Assembly (NCBI GenBank): GCA_002343845.1
Contig: DDSQ01000164.1
Coordinates: forward strand, 42,508-61,765
Source of the DNA: Planctomycetes bacterium UBA2386
Lineage (GTDB): Bacteria; Planctomycetota; UBA1135; UBA2386
Direction of reading: 5' to 3'
Length of the DNA: 19,258 nt
Position 1 is the stretch's first letter. Each line of letters starts with the position of its first letter. The position numbers were made by a program, and so were the translations under genes. Below the pieces are notes generated by a model. It was not told where the DNA came from, ran no database searches, and saw nothing but the letters and a program-made list of their open reading frames with translations. Of this stretch, positions 7,377 through 13,934 are shown piece by piece.

Positions 7377-8276
7377 ATGTCGCTGCTCGTCGTCGGTTCC
7401 ACTGCGTTCGACACCATCGAGACCCCGCACGGCAAGTCGGCGGACTGCCTGGGCGGCTCGTCGACCTACTTCGCACTGGCGGCGCGGCTGTTCACGTCGG
7501 TGCGCCTGGTCAGCGTCGTCGGCGACGACTTCCCGGCCGGCCACCGCACGCTGCTCGCCGACCGCGGCGTCGATCTGGCCGGCGTCGAGCAGCGGCCCGG
7601 CAAGACGTTCCGCTGGCACGGTCGCTACGCGGCGGACATGAACTCGCGGCAGACGCTCGACGTGCAGCTCAACACGTTCGCCGACTTCGCGCCAAAGGTG
7701 CCCACCGCGTGGCGCAACACGCCGTTCGTGTTCCTCGCCAACGGCGCGCCGGCGACGCAAGCGAGCGTGCTCAACCAGATGCAGGGCGTGCGGTTCTGCG
7801 TCGCCGACACGATGGATCTCTGGATCGAGAAGCAGCGCGAAGGCCTGCTGGCGCTGTTGCCGCGGCTCGACGGCCTCGTCGTCAACGACAGCGAGGTCAA
7901 GCAGCTGACCGGCAAGACCAACCTGATCCAGGCCGGACGTGCGGCGCTGGCGCTCGGTCCCAAGCTCGTGATCGTCAAGAAGGGCGAGCACGGCTGCTTC
8001 CTGTTCTCGAACTTCTTCCAGTACGCGCTGCCCGCGTATCCGACCGAGCACGTCGTCGACCCGACCGGTGCCGGCGACAGCTTCGCCGGCGGATTCATGG
8101 GGTGGCTCGCCAACTGCGACGCGGTCACGCTGTGGAACATGAAGCGCGCCGTCGCCTACGGCACGGTGACCGCCAGCCTCACGGTCGAGGGTTTCGGCGT
8201 CGAGCGCATCGCCGCCGCCGACCGCGCGATGGTGGAGCGGCGGTTCCAGGAACTGCAGCAGTTCGTCGCGAACTGA
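7377..8276 (+). CDS. PfkB family sugar kinase
   Basis: A 299-residue cytosolic kinase of the ribokinase/PfkB superfamily, which transfers phosphate from ATP to a sugar, nucleoside or related hydroxyl. The family N-terminal signature is reduced to GGSSTYFA (26-33). NDSE (170-173) is the NxxE Mg-binding motif, and KKGEHG (201-206) precedes the anion-hole motif DPTGAGDSFAGGF (228-240) with catalytic Asp234. Length and motif order are normal, so it should be active; the substrate is unknown. It is the last gene of the operon (13 bp after the membrane protein gene). Its TGA lies inside a perfect palindrome shared with the oppositely oriented neighbour. No Shine-Dalgarno site is seen; the start is preceded by a C-run. 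Confidence 0.93.
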   Translation: MSLLVVGSTAFDTIETPHGKSADCLGGSSTYFALAARLFTSVRLVSVVGDDFPAGHRTLLADRGVDLAGVEQRPGKTFRWHGRYAADMNSRQTLDVQLNTFADFAPKVPTAWRNTPFVFLANGAPATQASVLNQMQGVRFCVADTMDLWIEKQREGLLALLPRLDGLVVNDSEVKQLTGKTNLIQAGRAALALGPKLVIVKKGEHGCFLFSNFFQYALPAYPTEHVVDPTGAGDSFAGGFMGWLANCDAVTLWNMKRAVAYGTVTASLTVEGFGVERIAAADRAMVERRFQELQQFVAN

Positions 8277-8291
8277 CGGTCGCCGTCAGTT
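8271..8291. terminator. Perfect palindrome holding both convergent stop codons
   Basis: AACTGACGG (8271-8279) and CCGTCAGTT (8283-8291) form a perfect 9-bp stem with a 3-nt loop (tcg). The left arm contains the TGA of the plus-strand PfkB gene (8274-8276); the right arm contains the TGA of the minus-strand secreted-protein gene (8288-8286). Both proteins end in Asn from the same AAC-TGA. Its tail-to-tail position makes a two-way terminator likely, though neither side has a T-tract. Confidence 0.65.
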
Positions 8292-9842
8292 GAGCTGCAC
8301 CATCAGCGGCGACGACAACTGCAGGTCGGGAGCCGGCCCGGTCACCCCGACCGCCTGCAGCACGACGCTGGCGCCGACCAGCGAACCGTTGTTGGGGTTG
8401 TTGTAGCTGAGCAGCGCGTAGCCGGAGGCATCGGTCAGGGCGACGCCGAACTGGACCAGTCCGTTCAGCGGAAAGGCGTCGTCCCAACTGTTGTTGGTGA
8501 AGTTCAGCGGCAGCAGGTAGCGCAGCACGGACGACACGTAGGTTCCCGGCGCGGTCGGGCCGAGACCACCGAACAGGAACACGGGCAAGCCTGGGTCGCC
8601 CCACATGTCGATGTCCCACGTCGGCTGGCTGCCGGCTACGGGCAGGCGGCCGAAGCCGTTCTGGTCGATCACCAACGGTGCGAACGGCAGCGGGCCGACG
8701 AGCTGGAACCCCATCAACGTCGGCTGGAACTGGTTGTAGTCGAATTCGACTCCGAGCCAGGCGCCCTTCGCCTGGACACCCGGCGTCAGGCTGCCGCACA
8801 AGACACCGTTGATCGTGGCGATGCTGCCGTTGTTGGCGGTCGAGAAGATGGTGCCGCCGTAGCTGCCCGCGTCACTGCAGAACAGCAGGTTGGGCTCGAG
8901 CGGGAACGCGCCGGTGCTGTCCGGCCAGCGCGCGGCGAAGGTGCCGCCCTGTGGATCGAACGCCAGCCCGCTCACCTTGCCGAACGTCGCGGCGACGACG
9001 AGCGGCAGGCCGTCGCGGTTGTAGCCGCCGGAGTTGAGCACGCACTGGCGCGTGGTCAGCGGGCTGGTCGACGGGCCGTTGTTGTTCTCCTCGAGCACCA
9101 GTCGCGCCGAGTTCGGAGCGATGCTGGCGACGTTGCCGAACACGTCGTAGGTGATCGCCGCCGCGTCGATCTTGCAGATCGCGCCGTCGTTCGCGAAGGC
9201 AGCGCCCGAGCTGTTGCCGTTGACCCACTGCCCGCCCTGCACGGGCACGTAGTAGAGGTCGCCCGCCGGCGTCTGCAGCAGCGCGTGCGCGCCGTGCACG
9301 CTGGCCAGGCCGGCCGGTGGCGAGCCGGCAGCGACCGCGAGTTGCGCCGCGGTCAGGAAGAACTGCACGTTGCCGTTGGGCTGCATGCGCACCCAGTCGC
9401 CGGGCACCATCGTGTGCACCGAGACGCCGTTGTCCTTGATGACCTCGATGTCCTTGCCGGCGACGTTGTCGCGCACCGTGAAGTAGACCTTGTCCCAGGT
9501 GACGTTCGCGGTGTCGGCGGCGCGCACGAACAGGCCGCCGATCTGGATGTTCTCGAAGTAGGTCTTGAAGCCCGCGAACTTGGTGTAGCTGCCGTCGTTG
9601 TTGCCGTCGCCGAGGTAGCAGTGGAACGCCGTCGATGGCAGCAGCGTGCGCGCGACGCAGCCGACGGCCGGCGCCACGTACGAGAAGTCGAACTCCTCGA
9701 GCGTCGTGATCGCGCCGCCTGGTCGTTCGTTGACGAAGTCGCGGCTGACGAACGGGAAGCGGCCGGTGAACACCAGGGTCTGCTGGGCAGTGCCGGCGAC
9801 GGCGAGGGTGATGGCGGCGAGCGGAACGAGGGTGTGCTTCAT
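8286..9842 (-). CDS. Secreted protein of unknown function with planctomycete-type C-terminal module
   Basis: A 518-residue exported protein that I do not recognise. Residues 1-19 form a signal peptide (one Lys, then a Leu/Ala/Val core, cleavage near VAGTA). The body is rich in Asn, Gly, Ala and aromatic residues and low in Lys, with beta-type patterns suited to an extracellular protein. Four or more Cys are scattered through it (for example in VGCVART and AFHCYLG), so disulfides are possible. Residues about 390-518 resemble the C-terminal modules of two other exported proteins in the window and end in SSPLMVQLN. The ATG at 9842 was chosen for the signal peptide; upstream codons to 10124 look non-coding. 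It is convergent with the PfkB gene and divergent from the GHL10-like gene, which may share its control region. Confidence 0.82.
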   Translation of the reverse strand: MKHTLVPLAAITLAVAGTAQQTLVFTGRFPFVSRDFVNERPGGAITTLEEFDFSYVAPAVGCVARTLLPSTAFHCYLGDGNNDGSYTKFAGFKTYFENIQIGGLFVRAADTANVTWDKVYFTVRDNVAGKDIEVIKDNGVSVHTMVPGDWVRMQPNGNVQFFLTAAQLAVAAGSPPAGLASVHGAHALLQTPAGDLYYVPVQGGQWVNGNSSGAAFANDGAICKIDAAAITYDVFGNVASIAPNSARLVLEENNNGPSTSPLTTRQCVLNSGGYNRDGLPLVVAATFGKVSGLAFDPQGGTFAARWPDSTGAFPLEPNLLFCSDAGSYGGTIFSTANNGSIATINGVLCGSLTPGVQAKGAWLGVEFDYNQFQPTLMGFQLVGPLPFAPLVIDQNGFGRLPVAGSQPTWDIDMWGDPGLPVFLFGGLGPTAPGTYVSSVLRYLLPLNFTNNSWDDAFPLNGLVQFGVALTDASGYALLSYNNPNNGSLVGASVVLQAVGVTGPAPDLQLSSPLMVQLN

Positions 9843-9904
9843 GGCGATTCTCGGCGAGCGCGCACGATACGGACCGTTGCGGCGGTGGCCAGGGATCCCC
9901 CGCC

Positions 9905-9914
9905 CGGTCGACCG
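9905..9914. promoter_or_regulatory. Palindrome in the divergent promoter region, candidate operator
   Basis: CGGTCGACCG is a perfect 10-bp palindrome near the centre of the gap (9843-9966) between two divergent genes for secreted proteins. It is flanked by a further inverted pair, CGCCCG (9901-9906) and CGGGCG (9923-9928). Position and symmetry suit a dimeric regulator; no adjacent regulator gene supports this. A TATCGT -10-like hexamer for the minus-strand gene is at 9869-9864. Confidence 0.3.
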
Positions 9915-9966
9915 CATCGTGGCGGGCGTGACAGCGGCCGCCGCCGTCGGCATGCTGGGCCGCGCC

Positions 9967-11643
9967 ATGCTGCGCCCGCTCGTCGCTTGTTCGTTCCTCG
10001 CCGCCGCCGTCGCGCAGTCGCCGTCGACCGACGTCGCCGTCGGCGTGTTCCCGTTCCTGGTCGGGAACATGGACGCGCGCATCAACGAGATCGTGACGAA
10101 CTGCCAGACGTATGGCATCGACACGCTCTACGTCAGCGTGTTCCGCGCCACCGGCCCGTCGACCGGCGATCTCTGGGTGACCGACAGCGCCGGCGACTGG
10201 AACCTGGCGTGGGGCCCGGTGCGCCCGGGCGGTGCGGGGATCCACCTGCAGAACCTGATCACCGCCTGCCACACCGCGAACGTGCGCGTCGTCGGCATCC
10301 TGAAGTGTTTCGCCGACACCGTGCAGCCGGACAACCTGGCGCATCGCCAGTACCTGCTGTCGGTCATCGACTACTTCGTCGACGCCTGGCAGGGCAACGG
10401 CGCGCCGGTCTACGACCTCGACGGCCTCGCGCTCGACTACGTGCGCTACGTCGGCGGCACGAACGTCAACGCGGCGAACGTCACCAACTTCGTGGCCGAC
10501 GTGCGCCAGCGCATCGGCAACCTGTCGCTGCACGCCTACCTGCTCGCCAACCGCTACTCGTTCGACGGTCCGACCTACAACAGCATCTTCAACTCGTACG
10601 CGTCGACGATGAGCCAGCTGCAGTCGCAGTTCGGCCAGCACTGGGAGAACCTCGCGCCGTACGTCGACGTGTTCATGCCGATGGCCTACACCGCCGACGG
10701 CTCGATCTACAACACCTACGCCGGGCACCAGGCGTACGTGCGCAAGACCGCCGAGTACGCCCGTCAGGCGGTGACCAACGCGGGGTTCCCGAGTCGGCGC
10801 GTGCAACCGACGATCAAGACCTACACCGGCGAAGGCGAGACGACGACGACTTCGACGATCGAGGCGTCGATCACCGGCGCCCTGCTCGGCGGCGGTGACG
10901 GCTACCAGGCGTTCCGCTACCAGTTCCTGGTCAACAACCCGTCGTGGTGGACCAAGATGGCGCAGTTCGCGGTGCCCGGCTGCAACTGGCCGCGTCCGCA
11001 GTACGCGGTGTCGTCGCCGCGGCTCACCGGCACGTTCGATCCGGCGGGCACGCAGGACGTCGACCAGGCGGCCAACACGCTGCAGGTGCGCTTCGACTTC
11101 GACGGCGATGCGGTGTTCGACACCGGCTGGCTGCCGAACGGCGCCACGCTCGACCTCGCGCGGCATCCGGGCACCTGGTTCACGACCATGCAGGTGAAGG
11201 ACGCCGACAACCACGTCAGCACGACGCGCCGCCGGATGAACGCCGGTCCCGTGATCGCACTCGTGCCGCCGTTCGTGTCGGCGACGTTCGGTGGGCAGGT
11301 GCAGGTGATCCTCGACGTCGGGCCGGCCGGTGCCGGCAACACCTACCTCGCGATCGCCGGCCTCAGCGGCACGTCGCCGGGCTTCACGTGGCGGCCGGGT
11401 TTCCCGGTGGCGCTGAACCCCGACGGCGTGACCCAACTGCTCGCCGAGGATCCCAACGGCGTGTTCCTGCAGAACGGACTGGGCACGTTCGATGCACTCG
11501 GCCGCGCCACCGCGACGTTCACGCTGCCGGCAGGGCTCGTGCCGATGCTGGCCGGCTGGCAGATGCACTGGAGCGTGCTCAGCCAGACGCCGCTCGCGGT
11601 GCCAGCCTGCGTCGGCGAGACGAAGACGATGACGTTCCTCTGA
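9967..11643 (+). CDS. Secreted glycoside-hydrolase-like protein (GHL10 type) with PKD-like domain
   Basis: A 558-residue exported protein. A short signal peptide (1-16, cleavage near AVA-Q) is followed at about 23-335 by a region resembling the glycosyl-hydrolase-like family 10 TIM barrel. Supporting motifs are YGIDTLYVSVFR (beta-strand start), DLDGLALDYVRY (150-161, the DGIxLDYIRY-type motif) and VDVFMPMAYTADG (233-245). Family members act on, or are thought to act on, polysaccharides; the acid pair here is not proven. Residues about 350-425 look PKD-like (FDFDGDAVFDTGW, then VKDADNHVS). Residues 428-558 form a C-terminal beta-rich module shared with two other exported proteins nearby. An in-frame ATG at 9952 would extend the signal peptide by 5 residues and is also possible. 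No Shine-Dalgarno site is seen. The gene is divergent from the unknown secreted protein gene. Confidence 0.78.
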   Translation: MLRPLVACSFLAAAVAQSPSTDVAVGVFPFLVGNMDARINEIVTNCQTYGIDTLYVSVFRATGPSTGDLWVTDSAGDWNLAWGPVRPGGAGIHLQNLITACHTANVRVVGILKCFADTVQPDNLAHRQYLLSVIDYFVDAWQGNGAPVYDLDGLALDYVRYVGGTNVNAANVTNFVADVRQRIGNLSLHAYLLANRYSFDGPTYNSIFNSYASTMSQLQSQFGQHWENLAPYVDVFMPMAYTADGSIYNTYAGHQAYVRKTAEYARQAVTNAGFPSRRVQPTIKTYTGEGETTTTSTIEASITGALLGGGDGYQAFRYQFLVNNPSWWTKMAQFAVPGCNWPRPQYAVSSPRLTGTFDPAGTQDVDQAANTLQVRFDFDGDAVFDTGWLPNGATLDLARHPGTWFTTMQVKDADNHVSTTRRRMNAGPVIALVPPFVSATFGGQVQVILDVGPAGAGNTYLAIAGLSGTSPGFTWRPGFPVALNPDGVTQLLAEDPNGVFLQNGLGTFDALGRATATFTLPAGLVPMLAGWQMHWSVLSQTPLAVPACVGETKTMTFL

Positions 11644-11662
11644 ACGGCGGCGCCGGCGCCGT
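11644..11662 (+). terminator. GC hairpin directly after the GHL10-like gene
   Basis: ACGGCG (11644-11649) pairs with CGCCGT (11657-11662) around a 7-nt loop, beginning at the base after the stop codon. No T-tract follows. It is the only structure between this gene and the dehydrogenase gene 38 bp further on, so read-through into that gene is also possible. Confidence 0.35.
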
Positions 11663-11689
11663 GCATCGGCCCGCGGGGCTCGGTATCGT
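11661..11689 (+). promoter_or_regulatory. Candidate promoter of the dehydrogenase gene
   Basis: A -10-like TATCGT (11684-11689, 4 of 6 matches) lies 10 nt before the ATG at 11700. GTGCAT sits at -35 with a 17-nt spacer and is a poor match. The spacing to the start codon equals that of the candidate promoter before 3244, and again no Shine-Dalgarno site is present. Confidence 0.25.
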
Positions 11690-11699
11690 CTTTGCCCCG

Positions 11700-13244
11700 A
11701 TGATCGCGCTGCAGAGCCATGTCCAAGGTCGTTGGGTCGCCGGCAGCGGCGATCCGAAGACTCTCCACGATCCCGCCACCGAGGCCGTGCTCGGCGAAGT
11801 GCGCCCTGGCGGCGTCGACTTCGGGGCCGTGCTCGCGCACGCGCGCGAGGTCGGCGGTCCCGCTCTGCGCGCGATGACGTTCCCGCAGCGCGGCGAAGCG
11901 CTGAAGGCGCTGTCCGCGAAGCTGCACGAACACCGCGACGAGTTGATCGAGATCGCCGGCAAGAACGGGGGCAACACCCGCGGCGACGCCAAGTTCGACC
12001 TCGACGGCGCGTCGGGCACGCTCGCCTACTACGCACAACTCGGTGCGAGCCTGCCGGCGACCAGGCACCTGGTCGACGGCGATGGCATGCAGCTCGGGCG
12101 CACGTCGCGGTTCTGGGGCCAGCACGTGTTCGTGCCGCGGCCCGGCGTGGCGCTGCACATCAACGCGTTCAACTTCCCGGCCTGGGGCATGGGCGAGAAG
12201 ATGGCCTGTGCGCTGCTCGCCGGCGTGCCGGTGATCGAGAAGGCCGGTACCGCGAGTGCTCTGCTCGCGTTCCGCATCGCGCAGATCGTCGTGCAGAGCG
12301 GGCTGCTGCCGGAAGGCGCCTTCCAGTTCGTCGCGGGATCGGCCTCCGGCCTGCTCGACCTGCTGGGGCCGATGGATGCCGTGGCGTTCACCGGCAGTGC
12401 CGCAACCGGCGTGCTGATCCGCGGCAACAAGAACCTGGTCGCCCGCAACGTGCGGGTGAACATCGAGGCCGACTCGATCAACCCGGCCGTGCTCGGACCC
12501 GACGTGGAGCCGGGCGGCGACACGTTCGAGCAGTTCCTCGCCAACGTCGCGACCGACATGACGCAGAAGGCGGGGCAGAAGTGCACTGCCGTGCGCCGCA
12601 TCTTCGTGCCAAGCCCTCGCGTTGCCGAAGTCGAGGAGGCACTCGTCGAGCGGTTGCGGGCCGTGAAGATCGGCAACCCGGCCGACAACGACGTGCGGAT
12701 GGGGCCGGTCGCGAGCAGCGAGCAACTGCGCGACGTGCGGCAGGGCATCCAGCGCCTGCAGGCGGTCAGCGACACGGTGCTCGGCGGCCCGCAGGCGATC
12801 GCCGAGCGCGGCTACTTCGTGGCGCCGACCCTGCTGCGCGCCAAGCAGGCCGATGCCGCGGTGATCCACGAACTCGAGGTGTTCGGGCCGTGCGCGACGA
12901 TCGTTCCGTACGCGGGCGGCGTCGAGCAGGCGATCGAACTGTGCAACCGCGGCGGCGGCGGATTGGTGGCGAGCGCCTACAGCGACGATCGCTCCTTCGT
13001 CGAGAGCCTCGTGCTCGGCATCGCGCCGTGGCATGGCCGCGTGTGGCTCGGCAGCGAGAAGACGCTCGGTCAGGCGATCGGACCGGGGGCCGTGCTGCCG
13101 GCGACCATCCACGGTGGCCCAGGTCGGGCAGGGGGTGGCGAGGAACTGGGCGGCCTGCGCGGGTTGCAGCCCTACCTGCAGCGCACCGCGGTCCAGGGGG
13201 ACCGGGCGGTCGTCGACCGCGGGTTCGGGAAGCCTTCTTCCTGA
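11700..13244 (+). CDS. CoA-linked semialdehyde dehydrogenase, PaaZ/BoxD-type ALDH domain
   Basis: A 514-residue NAD(P)-dependent aldehyde dehydrogenase. It closely resembles the N-terminal half of PaaZ, which oxidises 3-oxo-5,6-dehydrosuberyl-CoA semialdehyde in aerobic phenylacetate breakdown, and BoxD, which oxidises 3,4-dehydroadipyl-CoA semialdehyde in benzoyl-CoA breakdown. Shared landmarks are GPALRAMTF (53-61), [11 protein letters not shown] with Asn158, Lys181, NIEADSIN with general-base Glu256, [11 protein letters not shown] with nucleophile Cys295, and near the end [15 protein letters not shown] followed by QRTAVQG. All catalytic residues are present. PaaZ continues with a MaoC-type hydrolase domain, whereas this protein stops about 14 residues after the ALDH part. 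It is therefore closer in architecture to BoxD; I give no gene symbol because the two cannot be separated here. No other paa or box gene is in the window. The enzyme is cytosolic, with no Shine-Dalgarno site seen. Confidence 0.9.
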   Translation: MIALQSHVQGRWVAGSGDPKTLHDPATEAVLGEVRPGGVDFGAVLAHAREVGGPALRAMTFPQRGEALKALSAKLHEHRDELIEIAGKNGGNTRGDAKFDLDGASGTLAYYAQLGASLPATRHLVDGDGMQLGRTSRFWGQHVFVPRPGVALHINAFNFPAWGMGEKMACALLAGVPVIEKAGTASALLAFRIAQIVVQSGLLPEGAFQFVAGSASGLLDLLGPMDAVAFTGSAATGVLIRGNKNLVARNVRVNIEADSINPAVLGPDVEPGGDTFEQFLANVATDMTQKAGQKCTAVRRIFVPSPRVAEVEEALVERLRAVKIGNPADNDVRMGPVASSEQLRDVRQGIQRLQAVSDTVLGGPQAIAERGYFVAPTLLRAKQADAAVIHELEVFGPCATIVPYAGGVEQAIELCNRGGGGLVASAYSDDRSFVESLVLGIAPWHGRVWLGSEKTLGQAIGPGAVLPATIHGGPGRAGGGEELGGLRGLQPYLQRTAVQGDRAVVDRGFGKPSS

Positions 13245-13298
13245 CCGGGCCATCCCACCGGCTGGAGGACGGCCTCGTGTCCTCCTCGCGAACGGCAC

Positions 13299-13322
13299 CC
13301 ACGGTGTCCGGTGGCACCGTGG
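13299..13322 (+). terminator. 8-bp inverted repeat after the dehydrogenase gene
   Basis: CCACGGTG (13299-13306) and CACCGTGG (13315-13322) form a perfect stem with an 8-nt loop, 54 nt after the dehydrogenase stop. No T-tract follows. A terminator or 3' stabilising hairpin is the simplest reading; being symmetric, it could also be a protein-binding site. Confidence 0.4.
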
Positions 13323-13350
13323 TTGTCGGTGGAGATGTGGAAAACCCACG

Positions 13351-13370
13351 AGTCCCTGGGAATCCCTGGG
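13351..13370. repeat. Tandem 10-nt repeat (TCCCTGGG core, two copies)
   Basis: Two adjacent 10-nt units, agtccctggg and aatccctggg, differ at one base. They lie in the gene-free stretch after the dehydrogenase gene. Each core is itself a small imperfect dyad (CCC..GGG). The repeat is seen directly; its role is unknown. Confidence 0.6.
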
Positions 13371-13934
13371 CCAATGGGGGGCGGGTGCCGCGTAGAGCGG
13401 TGCAACCAGAAACCCCAGAGGCTCCATGGTCTCGGTCGTCCTGATCACGTGGTGTGTCAGTTCGGTAGTCGCCGCGCCGTTCATCGGGCGCGCCATTCGC
13501 ACCGGCCGGCGGGCCGCGATCGAACGCCCCGGGGTTCGAAAGTTCGCCTGACAGGCGAGCGCACGACGCGGAGTGCCATTCGCATCGCGCTGTGCCAGTA
13601 GAGGATGCGTTCGATCGGCTTGGTCCGGGACGTGCGGAACGGTCAGAGCCGGTGATGCTCGCCGCGGTACTCGAAGCGGCCCACCTTCTTGAGCACTTCG
13701 TGGCAACGGACTGGCGGACTTTGGCGCGCGACTCGCGCTGCTCGCGACCTGAGGGGAGTGCGGACGGAAGCCGTTCCCGAGTGCCGGCACGTGGCGTTCG
13801 AGCGGGATGTCGATCGGGGCGGCATCGCCGTGGCACGCCTGGGTGACGACTGCACGATCGCGGACGCTGGAAGCGGGGTGGAGTGCGACCGGGAACGGAG
13901 TGCGGCAGCGCGCAACGGTGCGCGGCGCCAACGC

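Larger units (their letters stand above)
13245..13934. other. 690-bp stretch without a supportable gene
   Basis: No open frame in either direction has a recognisable protein, start context or codon pattern like the neighbours, and the base composition looks less GC-rich. It holds an 8-bp hairpin (13299-13322), a tandem 10-nt repeat (13351-13370), a 6-bp hairpin (TCGCCT at 13544-13549 with AGGCGA at 13553-13558) and a CCCCGGGG palindrome flanked by CGAA and TTCG (about 13522-13538). It could be eroded coding sequence, a non-coding RNA locus or a long untranslated region. It contains the 3' ends of both the dehydrogenase and the sigma-factor genes. Confidence 0.6.

Noticed and set aside
8872..12036. 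Open frame of more than 1,000 codons on the minus strand over the GHL10-like gene and part of its neighbours
   Set aside because: Arg/Ala/His-rich translation, runs across unrelated genes and their intergenic gap, with no recognisable domain.
13336..13344. A DnaA-box-like TTTTCCACA on the minus strand
   Set aside because: It is a single box with no further boxes, AT-rich unwinding region or dnaA/dnaN neighbour, so it does not support an origin.
13500..13575. A TTCGAA T-loop-like sequence (13535-13540) suggesting a tRNA
   Set aside because: The flanking bases do not form a 5-bp T-stem on either strand, and no anticodon or acceptor arms can be fitted.
13245..13700. A frameshifted MaoC domain after the dehydrogenase, which would make a broken PaaZ
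   Set aside because: No frame downstream shows the MaoC hydratase motif or PaaZ-like linker, so the gene appears to be a natural ALDH-only form.
11343..13931. An 862-codon minus-strand open frame opposite the dehydrogenase gene and the gene-free stretch
   Set aside because: The plus strand here encodes an ALDH with all catalytic residues. The antisense product has no family features, although its extension into 13245-13931 shows stops are rare there too.
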